From: Pseudomonas sp. UBA5706
GTDB taxonomy: Bacteria; Pseudomonadota; Gammaproteobacteria; Pseudomonadales; Pseudomonadaceae
Reading direction: 5' to 3'
Length of the DNA stretch: 42,356 bases
NCBI RefSeq assembly: GCF_002419965.1
Contig: NZ_DIHC01000017.1
Coordinates: forward strand, 1 to 42,356
Below the pieces are notes generated by a model, which did no database searches, was not told the DNA's origin, and saw only the letters and a list, made by a program, of their open reading frames with translations. The translations under genes and the position numbers were made by a program. Each line of letters opens with the position of its first letter. The first letter of the stretch is position 1. Positions 1 to 8,136 of the stretch are shown piece by piece.

Positions 1-13
1 CCCCGGACACTAG

Positions 14-113
14 TGACGCGCTGCGTGGGAACGCATCCAGGGACGCTCGCGTCCGCTATGAATAACGCGCAGCGTCATGAGCGGCATTCCCATGCGGAGC
101 ATGGGAACCATCC
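14..113. repeat. Extragenic palindromic repeat region downstream of prfC
   Basis: Two hairpins lie just past the prfC stop. The larger has perfect 9-bp arms, TTCCCATGC at 87-95 and GCATGGGAA at 99-107, around a GGA loop. The smaller pairs GGACGC (41-46) with GCGTCC (49-54). The string resembles the common P. fluorescens extragenic element in which a 'GACGC...GCGTC' part is followed by a 'CATTCCCACGC...GCGTGGGAA' part; that resemblance is from memory. It may help end prfC transcription, although no T-run follows on the minus strand. Confidence 0.55.
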
Positions 114-140
114 GCGCTTGGCCATGAATTTCACGGGTGC

Positions 141-1724
141 TTAATGGTGCTCACGCGTTGCGCGGAATTTCACGTCCGGCCAGCGCTCTTCCATCAACGC
201 CAGGTTGACCCGGGTTGGCGCCAGATAGGTGAGGTGACCGCCGCCGTCCACGGCCAGGTTTTCCACCGCCTTGTTCTCGAATTCCTCAAGTTTCTTCTTG
301 TCAGCAGAGTCGATCCAGCGCGCCGACCACACGGTGATTGGCTCGTAAGAACATTCCACCTTGTATTCTTCCTTCAGGCGGCTGGCGACCACGTCGAACT
401 GCAGCACACCGACGGCGCCGAGGATGATGTCGTTGCTGCGCGTCGGGAAGAACACCTGGGTGGCGCCTTCTTCGGCCAGCTGTTGCAGGCCCTGACGCAA
501 TTGCTTGGATTTCAGCGGATCGCGCAGACGCACACGGCGGAACAGTTCTGGGGCGAAGTGCGGAATACCGGTGAAGCCCAGCGCTTCGCCTTCGCTGAAG
601 GTGTCGCCGATCTGGATCGTGCCGTGGTTGTGCAGGCCGATGATGTCGCCGGCGTAGGCTTCTTCCAGCTGCTCACGCTCGCTGGAGAAGAACGTCAACG
701 CGTCGCCGATGCGTACGTCCTTGCCGGTGCGCACGTGGCGCATTTTCATGCCCTTGTCGTATTTGCCCGAACAGATGCGCATGAAGGCGATACGGTCGCG
801 GTGTTTGGGGTCCATGTTCGCCTGAATCTTGAACACGAAGCCGCTGAACTTCTCTTCGACCGGCTCGACCGTGCGCTCGTTGGCGACACGCGCCAGGGGT
901 TTTGGCGCCCAATCGACAACCGCATCGAGTACATGATCGACGCCGAAGTTACCCAGCGCCGTACCGAAGAAAACCGGGGTCAGTTGACCGTCGAGGAATT
1001 CCTGCTGATTGAATTCATGACAAGCGCCTTGCACCAGCTCCAGTTGCTCGACGAAGCGATCATACTCATCACCCAGGTGGGCGCGGGCTTCGTCGGAGTC
1101 CAGCTTCTCGATGATTTTCACATCGGTGCGTTCATGCCCGTGACCGGCGGTGTAGACGATGATGTAGTCGTCGGCCAGGTGGTACACGCCCTTGAAATCG
1201 CGGTAGCAACCGATCGGCCAGGTGATGGGCGCAGCCTTGATCTTCAGGACCGCTTCGATCTCGTCGAGCAGCTCGATCGGGTCACGAATGTCGCGGTCCA
1301 GCTTGTTGATGAAGCTGACGATCGGCGTATCGCGCAGGCGGCAGACGTCCATCAGGGCGATGGTCCGCGGCTCGACGCCCTTACCGCCGTCGAGCACCAT
1401 CAGCGCCGAGTCCACGGCGGTCAGGGTGCGATAGGTGTCTTCGGAGAAGTCTTCGTGGCCCGGGGTGTCGAGCAGGTTGATCATGTGTTCGCGATACGGG
1501 AACTGCATGACCGACGTGGTGATGGAGATACCACGCTGCTTCTCCATCTCCATCCAGTCCGAGGTGGCGTGGCGATCGGACTTGCGGGATTTCACCGTAC
1601 CGGCGACGGCAATCGCCTTGCCCATCAGCAGGAGCTTTTCGGTGATGGTGGTCTTACCGGCATCGGGGTGGGAAATAATGGCGAAAGTGCGGCGTTTCGC
1701 GACTTCGGCGGCCTGTCTGGTCAT
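141..1724 (-). CDS. prfC: Peptide chain release factor 3 (RF3)
   Basis: RF3 is a cytoplasmic translational GTPase that drives RF1/RF2 off the ribosome after peptide release. The 527-residue product matches the usual length (about 529 in E. coli). Near the N-terminus are the GTPase motifs: P-loop HPDAGKTT at residues 19-26, RGISITTS (switch I) near 68, DTPGHEDF (switch II) near 92, and NKLDRD for guanine recognition near 146. EF-Tu-like domain II and the RF3 C-terminal domain follow. An in-frame codon further upstream would give a 554-residue protein, but the family begins at the MTRQAAEVAKRRTFAIISHP segment, so the ATG at 1724 is chosen. The gene stands alone; the next gene lies 330 bases away on the other strand. 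Confidence 0.97.
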   Translation of the reverse strand: MTRQAAEVAKRRTFAIISHPDAGKTTITEKLLLMGKAIAVAGTVKSRKSDRHATSDWMEMEKQRGISITTSVMQFPYREHMINLLDTPGHEDFSEDTYRTLTAVDSALMVLDGGKGVEPRTIALMDVCRLRDTPIVSFINKLDRDIRDPIELLDEIEAVLKIKAAPITWPIGCYRDFKGVYHLADDYIIVYTAGHGHERTDVKIIEKLDSDEARAHLGDEYDRFVEQLELVQGACHEFNQQEFLDGQLTPVFFGTALGNFGVDHVLDAVVDWAPKPLARVANERTVEPVEEKFSGFVFKIQANMDPKHRDRIAFMRICSGKYDKGMKMRHVRTGKDVRIGDALTFFSSEREQLEEAYAGDIIGLHNHGTIQIGDTFSEGEALGFTGIPHFAPELFRRVRLRDPLKSKQLRQGLQQLAEEGATQVFFPTRSNDIILGAVGVLQFDVVASRLKEEYKVECSYEPITVWSARWIDSADKKKLEEFENKAVENLAVDGGGHLTYLAPTRVNLALMEERWPDVKFRATREHH

Positions 1725-2054
1725 GGGAAATCGCCCGAGAGGTGATTCAAAAAAAGGGCGGCGATTATAGCCCAAACCAACGCAATATCCGAACCGTTCA
1801 GTCAATCAAGGGTGGCCAAATAGCATCTCGCATGGGAACCTTGCGGTTCCGGAGACGTCCATTCCTGGCTGCACAAGTAGCCAAGGACCGCAAAATCAGC
1901 AAGTTAGCTTGACGAAGCTGCGCTCATGGCTCGTGTTTTCGCCGAGGTTAAACCCTTTCCGGCGACCCACCCGCTGCTCTTCGCGAACGTTCGCAGGCTG
2001 TCTGCAAAGGTCAGTCAACGTGAGGCGTTCGCCGACTGAATAAGGAGTCCGCCT
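1725..2054. other. Intergenic region between prfC and the betaine-type ABC operon
   Basis: These 330 bases hold the divergent upstream regions of prfC and the ABC operon. A small hairpin (GGAACC 1835-1840, TTGC loop, GGTTCC 1845-1850) is visible. The ribosome binding site AAGGAG at 2042-2047 serves the GTG start at 2055. I found no convincing sigma-70 promoter, protein-coding frame or RNA gene. Confidence 0.5.
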
Positions 2055-2768
2055 GTGGCAAATCGCTATGGCAAGGGGCTATTGGGAGGTGTGATTGTCA
2101 TCGCGCTTCTGGCCCTGCTGGTCCAATGGATCGGCATCGACACACTCAGGCAGTATCAGGATGATCTGCTGTTCTATCTGCAAGCGCATGTGCTGCTTGT
2201 GCTGGCATCGATGCTGGCGGCACTGGTAGTCGGAATTCCGACTGGCATTGTGCTTAGCCGACCGAATATGGTTGGCCGAGCCGAACGCTTCATGCAGATC
2301 TTCAACATCGGTAACACCGTTCCTCCTCTTGCAGTTCTGGCCATTGCCCTGGGTGTTCTGGGTATTGGCAGCGGACCTGCCATCTTCGCGTTGTTCCTCG
2401 CCTCTCTGTTGCCCATCGTGCGCAACACCTACGAAGGCCTGAAAAACGTTCAGGGCTCACTCAAGGAAGCTGCCACCGGCATCGGCATGACACCGCGTCA
2501 GGTGCTGTGGCGTGTCGAGCTGCCCAATGCCGTGCCGATCATCGTGGGCGGCGTGCGAGTCGCGCTGGCGATCAACGTCGGTACCGCGCCGCTGGCCTTC
2601 CTGATCGGTGCCAACAGCCTTGGCAGCCTGATCTTCCCTGGCATCGCCCTGAATAATCAGCCGCAGCTTGTGATCGGTGCCGCGTGCACTGCATTGCTGG
2701 CCCTGTTGCTCGATGGCGCCGTGACCCTGGCGAGTCGTATCTGGCTGGAACGTGGCCTGGCTCGATAA
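2055..2768 (+). CDS. Quaternary-amine ABC transporter, inner-membrane permease 1
   Basis: This 237-residue protein is one of two permease subunits of an osmoprotectant-type (glycine betaine/choline/carnitine) importer of the OsmU/OpuC/YehZYXW class. It is hydrophobic throughout, with about five to six membrane segments. The cytoplasmic coupling loop is EAATGIGMTPRQVLWRVELP, the EAA motif that contacts the ATPase. The paralogous permease two genes downstream carries a matching loop (EAARGIGMTFGQRLRMVELP). The GTG start at 2055 is set by AAGGAG eight bases upstream. It opens a four-gene operon; the binding protein begins 27 bases after its stop. Substrate cannot be fixed from sequence: betaine, choline and carnitine are all possible. 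Confidence 0.88.
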   Translation: MANRYGKGLLGGVIVIALLALLVQWIGIDTLRQYQDDLLFYLQAHVLLVLASMLAALVVGIPTGIVLSRPNMVGRAERFMQIFNIGNTVPPLAVLAIALGVLGIGSGPAIFALFLASLLPIVRNTYEGLKNVQGSLKEAATGIGMTPRQVLWRVELPNAVPIIVGGVRVALAINVGTAPLAFLIGANSLGSLIFPGIALNNQPQLVIGAACTALLALLLDGAVTLASRIWLERGLAR

Positions 2769-2795
2769 CCGGTCGCGCTGATGAAAGGAATACGA

Positions 2796-3752
2796 ATGAA
2801 GAAGTTATGCACATTGATAGTGGGCGCTGGCCTGCTGCTGGCAGGATTCGTCCAGGCAGCCGAAATGCCCGTCTTGCGCATTGGCGCACGGGTCTTTACC
2901 GAACAGACCATCCTCGCCGAGCTGACCGCGCAGTACCTGCGCGACAAGGGCTATCAGGTCCAGATCACCGGTGGGCTGGGCAGCAACCTGGCGCGCAGTG
3001 CGCAGGAATCCGGACAACTCGACATGCTCTGGGAATACACCGGTGTCTCGCTGGTGGCCTATAACCATGTCGACGAAAAACTCGACAGCGAGCAGACCTA
3101 TCAGCGGGTCAAGGAACTCGACGCGAAAAAGGGCCTGGTCTGGCTCTCGCCATCGAAGTTCAACAACACCTACGCCCTGGCGTTGCCGGACAAGATCGCG
3201 CAGCAGTATCCGCAGATCAACAACGTCTCCGAACTGACAACCTTGCTCAAGGATGAGGCCAAGGAGGGTCATATCGTCGCGCTCGACACTGAGTTCGCCA
3301 ACCGTTCCGACGGACTGGTGGGCATGGTCAAGCACTACGACATGAACCTGAGCCGTGAAAATACTCGTCAGATGGACGCCGGTCTGGTCTACACCGCGCT
3401 GCACAACGGGCAGGTCTTTGCCGGGTTGGTATACACCACCGACGGGCGCCTCAATGCCTTCAAGCTCAAGGTATTGGCCGATGACAAACACTACTTCCCG
3501 GACTACACCGCAGCGCCAGTGATCCGCAAGGAGTACCTGGACAAGCACCCGCAACTGGCCGAGCAACTCAAGCCGCTGGCCACGCTGCTGGATGATCAGA
3601 CAATGATTGCGCTGAACGCCCGCGTCGACGTGGATCACGAAAGTCCTACCGTGGTGGCGGCAGATTTCCTGCGCACCCATCCGATCAATCCTTCCGCGGA
3701 AAGCGTGCCGATCAAGCAGACGCCAGCGGAAAAACAGGAGGAGAAACCATGA
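2796..3752 (+). CDS. Quaternary-amine ABC transporter, periplasmic binding protein
   Basis: This 318-residue protein is the periplasmic substrate-binding component (OpuAC/OsmX-like). The N-terminus MKKLCTLIVGAGLLLAGFVQA is a signal peptide with an AxA-like cleavage site. The mature part starts with the family's LRIGARVFTEQTILAELTA segment, followed by the GGLGSNLARSAQESGQLDM region that shapes the pocket. A start at 2781 is possible, but AAAGGA at 2784-2789 lies six bases before the ATG at 2796 and the signal peptide begins cleanly there. The stop overlaps the next start (ATGA at 3749-3752), indicating coupled translation. The C-terminal tail is charged and rich in E, K and P, as in disordered ends. 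Confidence 0.9.
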   Translation: MKKLCTLIVGAGLLLAGFVQAAEMPVLRIGARVFTEQTILAELTAQYLRDKGYQVQITGGLGSNLARSAQESGQLDMLWEYTGVSLVAYNHVDEKLDSEQTYQRVKELDAKKGLVWLSPSKFNNTYALALPDKIAQQYPQINNVSELTTLLKDEAKEGHIVALDTEFANRSDGLVGMVKHYDMNLSRENTRQMDAGLVYTALHNGQVFAGLVYTTDGRLNAFKLKVLADDKHYFPDYTAAPVIRKEYLDKHPQLAEQLKPLATLLDDQTMIALNARVDVDHESPTVVAADFLRTHPINPSAESVPIKQTPAEKQEEKP

Positions 3753-4402
3753 GCTTCTGGAGCGCTTTCTCCCATCTTGACTGGAACCAGGTGTTTCACC
3801 TGACCCTGCAACACATCACCCTGGTTGGCATCGCAGTCTCGCTGGCGATTCTGGTGGGTGTGCCGCTGGGCGTGCTCATGACCCGCTTTCCTACCCTTGC
3901 CGGTCCTTTGCAAGCCAGTGCCACGGTGCTGCTGACCATCCCGTCGATTGCCTTGTTCGGCCTGCTGTTGCCGTTCTATTCCAGGTTTGGGCAGGGCCTG
4001 GGTCCGATGCCTGCCATTACCGCTGTGTTTCTGTACTCCTTGTTGCCGATCATGCGTAACACCTACCTGGCGCTGACCGGCGTCGAGCCCGGCATTCGCG
4101 AAGCCGCCAGGGGCATTGGCATGACCTTCGGCCAGCGTCTGCGCATGGTCGAATTGCCAATCGCCGTGCCGGTGATCCTCGCCGGTGTACGCACGGCCGT
4201 GGTCATGAACATCGGCGTCATGACCATTGCTGCCACCATCGGTGCCGGTGGTCTTGGCGTACTCATCCTCGCTTCCATCAGCCGCAGCGACATGTCGATG
4301 CTGATCGTCGGCGCCGTACTGGTCAGCATTCTGGCCATCTTCGCTGACCTGCTTCTGCAATGGCTGCAACGCTCGCTGACTCCAAAAGGATTGCTCAAAT
4401 GA
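3749..4402 (+). CDS. Quaternary-amine ABC transporter, inner-membrane permease 2
   Basis: This second permease (217 residues) presumably pairs with the one starting at 2055 to form the membrane channel. It has several hydrophobic helices and the coupling loop EAARGIGMTFGQRLRMVELP near residues 115-135, followed by PVILAGVRTAVVMNIG, typical of OpuCB/OsmY-type proteins. It overlaps the binding-protein gene upstream and the ATPase gene downstream by ATGA junctions, so all three should be translated in step. The OsmU system of Salmonella is recalled as having the order ATPase, permease, binding protein, permease; here the ATPase is last. Confidence 0.88.
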   Translation: MSFWSAFSHLDWNQVFHLTLQHITLVGIAVSLAILVGVPLGVLMTRFPTLAGPLQASATVLLTIPSIALFGLLLPFYSRFGQGLGPMPAITAVFLYSLLPIMRNTYLALTGVEPGIREAARGIGMTFGQRLRMVELPIAVPVILAGVRTAVVMNIGVMTIAATIGAGGLGVLILASISRSDMSMLIVGAVLVSILAIFADLLLQWLQRSLTPKGLLK

Positions 4403-5565
4403 TCGAACTTCAAAACCTCACCAAGACTTTCCAAAGCAACGGCAAAGAAGTGAAGGCCGTCGATTCAGTGAGCCTGACCGTCAATGAGGGCGAGATCTGC
4501 GTTTTCCTGGGGCCGTCCGGTTGCGGCAAGAGCACGACACTGAAGATGATCAACCGCCTGATCATGCCCACCTCGGGCAAGGTGCTGATCAACGGTGAAG
4601 ACACCACCAGCCTCGATGAAGTGACCCTGCGCCGTAACATCGGCTATGTGATCCAGCAGATCGGTCTGTTCCCCAACATGACCATCGAAGAAAACATCGT
4701 GGTCGTGCCCAAGTTGCTCGGCTGGGACAAGCACAAGTGCCACGACCGCGCTCGCGAACTGATGAGCATGATCAAGCTCGAACCCAAGCAATATCTGCAT
4801 CGTTATCCGCGCGAACTGTCCGGTGGTCAGCAGCAGCGCATCGGCGTGATCCGTGCGCTGGCAGCCGACGCCCCGTTGCTGTTGATGGACGAGCCATTCG
4901 GTGCCGTGGATCCGATCAACCGGGAGATGATCCAGAACGAATTCTTCGAGATGCAGCGTGCGCTCAACAAGACCGTGATCATGGTCAGCCACGACATCGA
5001 CGAAGCCATCAAGCTGGGCGACAAGATCGCTATTTTCCGCGCTGGCAAACTGCTGCAGATCGACCACCCGGACACGCTGCTGGCGCACCCGGCAGACGAC
5101 TTCGTCAGCAATTTCGTCGGCCAGGACAGCACCCTCAAACGTTTGTTGCTAGTCAAAGCCGAAGACGCCGCTGACAACGCGCCGTCCGTCAGCCCGGAAA
5201 CCCCGGTGGCCGACGCGCTGGAAATCATGGATGAAAACGACCGACGCTACGTCGTCGTGACCGACGGCGACAACAAAGCCATGGGTTACGTCCGCCGCCG
5301 CGACCTGCACCGCCAGAGCGGCACCTGCGAGCAATACCTGCGTCCGTTCAACGCCACCGCCGCCTACGACGAACACCTGCGCATCCTGCTGTCGCGCATG
5401 TATGAATTCAACCGCGCCTGGCTGCCGGTGCTGGATGCCGAGAATGTGTTCCTGGGTGAGGTGACTCAGGAATCGATCGCCGCGTACTTAAGCTCCGGGC
5501 AGTCGCGGGGCAAGAAAACCAGCATTGTTTCACCGGCTGAGGTGGCGGAGCAGGCGGCTGGCTGA
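4399..5565 (+). CDS. Quaternary-amine ABC transporter, ATP-binding protein with CBS domains
   Basis: This 388-residue cytoplasmic ATPase powers the importer. Visible motifs are Walker A GPSGCGKS (residues 38-45), the Q-loop in IGYVIQQIG, signature LSGGQQQR (about 140-147), Walker B LLLMDEP (about 160-166) and the switch histidine in VSHDIDEA. Two CBS repeats follow, at roughly 265-305 (VADALEIMDENDRRYVVV) and 318-366. In OpuA/OpuC-type transporters the CBS pair senses ionic strength or cyclic di-AMP; Pseudomonas mostly lacks cyclic di-AMP, so ionic-strength sensing is the likelier role here (inference). An upstream in-frame ATG at 4360 is inside the permease gene; the ATG at 4399, in an ATGA overlap with the permease stop, is preferred. 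Confidence 0.92.
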   Translation: MIELQNLTKTFQSNGKEVKAVDSVSLTVNEGEICVFLGPSGCGKSTTLKMINRLIMPTSGKVLINGEDTTSLDEVTLRRNIGYVIQQIGLFPNMTIEENIVVVPKLLGWDKHKCHDRARELMSMIKLEPKQYLHRYPRELSGGQQQRIGVIRALAADAPLLLMDEPFGAVDPINREMIQNEFFEMQRALNKTVIMVSHDIDEAIKLGDKIAIFRAGKLLQIDHPDTLLAHPADDFVSNFVGQDSTLKRLLLVKAEDAADNAPSVSPETPVADALEIMDENDRRYVVVTDGDNKAMGYVRRRDLHRQSGTCEQYLRPFNATAAYDEHLRILLSRMYEFNRAWLPVLDAENVFLGEVTQESIAAYLSSGQSRGKKTSIVSPAEVAEQAAG

Positions 5566-5589
5566 GGCGTGTGATTCTGGCCGAAGGCC

Positions 5590-5625
5590 GTAGGAGCCTT
5601 GCTTGCAGGCGATCTGGCGCGAAGC
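5590..5625 (+). repeat. REP-like extragenic sequence
   Basis: Downstream of the ABC operon, GTAGGAGCCTTGCTTGCAGG begins a stretch resembling the abundant Pseudomonas REP element (form GTAGGAGC-GGCTTGC-GGCGA). It is a degenerate single copy. The assignment rests on remembered consensus. No partner copy in inverted orientation was found nearby. Confidence 0.4.
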
Positions 5626-5828
5626 GGCAGCAAGATCAGGCTGCGTGGTTGTGTCCAGGCACACTCCATTTCTTCGAATCTACTGCCCTTCGCTCGGACG
5701 CGGCCTGGGGCAGATCGGCGGCGAGCCAGGCTCGCCACCTTCGGGCAGAAGCAGGGCAGCACTCACTGTGCGGGAACATCGTCCTGTCACGTCTGTCGGT
5801 TACTACAGGGTGATTGAACGAGCGCGAA

Positions 5829-5851
5829 TGCCCGTCTGGCAAAAACGGGCA
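5829..5851 (+). other. Short stem-loop upstream of the speC leader
   Basis: TGCCCGT (5829-5835) and ACGGGCA (5845-5851) form a 7-bp stem with a nine-base loop. It lies between the ABC operon and the speC promoter candidate. No T-run follows, so it is at best a weak terminator for the operon upstream. Confidence 0.3.
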
Positions 5852-5869
5852 CAAACGCGACAGTTTTTG

Positions 5870-5898
5870 TTGATCTCCAGCCCTTCTGGTCCTACAGT
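5870..5898 (+). promoter_or_regulatory. Candidate sigma-70 promoter for the speC leader
   Basis: TTGATC (5870-5875) and TACAGT (5893-5898) are separated by 17 bases, each matching the -35/-10 consensus at four of six positions. Transcription would begin near 5905, giving a leader of about 200 bases before the speC start that contains the terminator at 5960-5997. Confidence 0.4.
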
Positions 5899-5959
5899 TC
5901 GCGCCGAACGTCCATGCTGGAAACGATCCATCCGGCTCAAGTACTGACGACGAGACAGC

Positions 5960-5997
5960 AAGGCCAACCGGGGGGGCACCACCGGATGGCCTTTTTG
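5960..5997 (+). terminator. Intrinsic terminator or attenuator in front of speC
   Basis: AAGGCCA (5960-5966) pairs with TGGCCTT (5987-5993). Inside, CCGG (5968-5971) pairs with CCGG (5982-5985) across an A-A mismatch, and the stem runs into a T-rich tail. It is a clear rho-independent terminator. It sits about 90 bases after a promoter-like element and 105 bases before the speC start, so it either ends a small RNA or conditionally ends the speC transcript. Confidence 0.75.
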
Positions 5998-6101
5998 CTT
6001 TCGGCGAACAGCCTTGGGAAGTAGGCGAACCAAAGTGGGGATACGGAGGACGTTCATTTGCACCCATTGATTTTTACCGTTTGCCAACAGGAGTCCCCCG
6101 C

Positions 6102-7265
6102 ATGTCGATCCAGGTCGAAGACTATTTCGAGAAAAGCACCTTCGAGAAAATGAAGGCGTTCGCCGACAAGCAAGAAACCCCGTTCGTGGTCATCGATACC
6201 GCAATGATCAGCAAAGCCTATGACGACCTGCGTGCCGGTTTTGAGTTCGCCAAGGTGTACTACGCCGTAAAGGCCAATCCTGCCGTCGAGATCATCGACC
6301 TGCTCAAGGATAAAGGCTCGAACTTCGACATCGCTTCTATCTATGAGCTGGATAAAGTGATGAATCAGGGCGTTGGCCCGGATCGCATCAGCTATGGCAA
6401 CACCATCAAGAAATCCAGGGACATTCGCTACTTCTACGACAAAGGCGTGCGTCTTTACGCGACCGATTCGGAAGCCGACCTTCGTAACATCGCCAAGGCC
6501 GCACCGGGCTCGAAAGTGTACGTGCGTATTCTGACCGAGGGTTCGACCACGGCCGACTGGCCGCTGTCGCGCAAATTCGGTTGCCAGACCGACATGGCGA
6601 TGGACCTGCTGATCCTGGCGCGTGACCTGGGTCTGGTGCCTTACGGCATTTCGTTCCACGTCGGCTCGCAACAGCGCGACATCAGCGTATGGGACGCGGC
6701 AATCGCCAAAGTGAAGGTGATCTTCGAGCGCCTGAAAGAAGAAGACGGCATCGAGCTCAAGCTGATCAACATGGGGGGTGGCTTCCCGGCCAACTACATC
6801 ACCCGCACCAACAGCCTGGAAACCTACGCCCAAGAAATCATTCGCTTCCTCAAGGAAGACTTCGGTGATGACCTGCCGGAAATCATCCTTGAGCCGGGGC
6901 GTTCGCTGATTGCCAACGCCGGCGTCCTGGTCAGCGAAGTCGTGCTGGTGGCGCGTAAGTCGCGTACCGCCGTGGAGCGTTGGGTCTACACCGACGTGGG
7001 CAAGTTCTCCGGCCTGATCGAAACGATGGACGAAGCCATCAAGTTTCCGATCTGGACCGAGAAGAAGGGCGAAGTCGAGGAAGTGGTCATCGCCGGGCCG
7101 ACCTGTGACAGCGCGGACATCATGTACGAGAACTACAAGTACGGCCTGCCGCTGAACCTGGCCATCGGTGACCGCCTGTACTGGCTGTCCACCGGCGCCT
7201 ATACCACCAGCTACAGTGCCGTGGAGTTCAACGGCTTCCCGCCGCTGAAGTCGTTCTACGTCTGA
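6102..7265 (+). CDS. speC: Ornithine/lysine decarboxylase, PLP fold type III
   Basis: This cytoplasmic enzyme decarboxylates ornithine to putrescine (some family members also take lysine to cadaverine), the entry step of polyamine synthesis. At 387 residues it matches the P. aeruginosa PA4519-type SpeC and is unrelated to the large E. coli SpeC fold. Motifs: PLP lysine in YYAVKANP (Lys57), SFHVGSQ (His near 185), the phosphate-binding GGGFP near 224, EPGRS near 264, and catalytic cysteine in GPTCDSAD near 334. ACAGGAG at 6087-6093 places the start at the ATG at 6102; a TTG at 6081 is less likely. A terminator-bearing leader precedes it and a strong terminator follows. Confidence 0.93.
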   Translation: MSIQVEDYFEKSTFEKMKAFADKQETPFVVIDTAMISKAYDDLRAGFEFAKVYYAVKANPAVEIIDLLKDKGSNFDIASIYELDKVMNQGVGPDRISYGNTIKKSRDIRYFYDKGVRLYATDSEADLRNIAKAAPGSKVYVRILTEGSTTADWPLSRKFGCQTDMAMDLLILARDLGLVPYGISFHVGSQQRDISVWDAAIAKVKVIFERLKEEDGIELKLINMGGGFPANYITRTNSLETYAQEIIRFLKEDFGDDLPEIILEPGRSLIANAGVLVSEVVLVARKSRTAVERWVYTDVGKFSGLIETMDEAIKFPIWTEKKGEVEEVVIAGPTCDSADIMYENYKYGLPLNLAIGDRLYWLSTGAYTTSYSAVEFNGFPPLKSFYV

Positions 7266-7282
7266 GGCTGACGCTGCAGCGC

Positions 7283-7313
7283 AAAAAGCCCGCGAGTGAT
7301 CGCGGGCTTTTTT
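7283..7313 (+). terminator. Intrinsic terminator of speC
   Basis: GCCCGCGA (7288-7295) pairs with TCGCGGGC (7300-7307) around a GTGA loop. An A-run precedes the stem and six T follow it, so it could act in both directions, ending speC on the plus strand and the Sel1 gene on the minus strand. Confidence 0.9.
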
Positions 7314-7349
7314 GTGTGCAAGGATCCTGGTCTTTTTTTTGCGACGAAT

Positions 7350-8135
7350 CTACAGCAGGGCTTCCAGTTCAGCGTGATCCGACGCGTCACCCAACTCGGC
7401 GGCGCGTTGGTGGTAATCCTGCGCCATTGCGCGAATGTCCGGGTGCGTGGCGTGCAGCAGGGTCTTGCGGCTGACTCGAAGGAAATTCAGATTACCGATG
7501 CGCAGCGCTGTCTGGAACCAGACCACGGCTTCGTCGATCAGGCCCCGGTCGGCCAGGGCAGCGGCGTGGCTGAACTGCCCGCGGAAATCGCCAGCCTCTG
7601 CCGAACGTCGATACCAGTCGTGAGCGGCTGGCACGCTCCGTTCGCAGCAAAGGCCCTCTTCCAGATAACGGCCCAGCATGTTCATCGACTTGGCGTGACC
7701 CATTTGCGCGGCCTTGCGGTAGCAGGCCAGCGCGCGGGCCTGATCCTTGTTCACGCCCCGGCCGGTGGCCAGCAGGTTGCCGTAGTTGTAAAACCCCCAG
7801 TCCAGCCCGGCTTCGGCCGCCTGTCGGTAGTGTTCAGCGGCTTTCACTGCATCCGGTTCGCAGCCCCAGCCATGTTCGAAGCACCGCCCGACCATGTTGC
7901 TTGCCATGGCGTGGCCATTGCGTGCGGCGATCTGAAACCAGGTCAGCGCCAGGGCTGCATCCTGTTCGATGCCGGTGCCGTCCAGCAGAATCTGCCCGAG
8001 CAGTGCCTGGGCTTCGACCATGTTTGCCTGTGCGGCAATGAGGATTGCCCGCGCGGCGCTGGCGGGGTTGTCCTGCAGCATGGCGCGCAACTGGTCGCCA
8101 TCGAGCACCTCCTGACGTCGCAGATTCCAGCTCAT
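7350..8135 (-). CDS. Sel1-repeat (TPR-like) protein
   Basis: This 261-residue protein consists of helical Sel1-like repeats. Recurring units such as NMVGRCFEHGWGCEPDAVKA, NYGNLLATGRGVNKDQARAL and NMLGRYLEEGLCCERSVPAA give the characteristic A-x-G-x-x-Y/F-x-x-G-x-G-V pattern of about 36 residues. Such proteins act as scaffolds; no enzyme motif is visible. No signal peptide is seen, so a cytoplasmic location is likely. Its start lies one base after the piuC stop, so it is cotranscribed with piuC and probably iron-regulated. PA4516, recalled as next to piuC in PAO1, is the likely counterpart. The exact function is unknown. Confidence 0.85.
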   Translation of the reverse strand: MSWNLRRQEVLDGDQLRAMLQDNPASAARAILIAAQANMVEAQALLGQILLDGTGIEQDAALALTWFQIAARNGHAMASNMVGRCFEHGWGCEPDAVKAAEHYRQAAEAGLDWGFYNYGNLLATGRGVNKDQARALACYRKAAQMGHAKSMNMLGRYLEEGLCCERSVPAAHDWYRRSAEAGDFRGQFSHAAALADRGLIDEAVVWFQTALRIGNLNFLRVSRKTLLHATHPDIRAMAQDYHQRAAELGDASDHAELEALL

Positions 8136-8136
8136 G

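Noticed and set aside
144..1745. A 533-codon open frame antisense to prfC
   Set aside because: It mirrors the highly conserved prfC gene in the opposite frame, has no recognisable family and arises from GC-rich codon bias.
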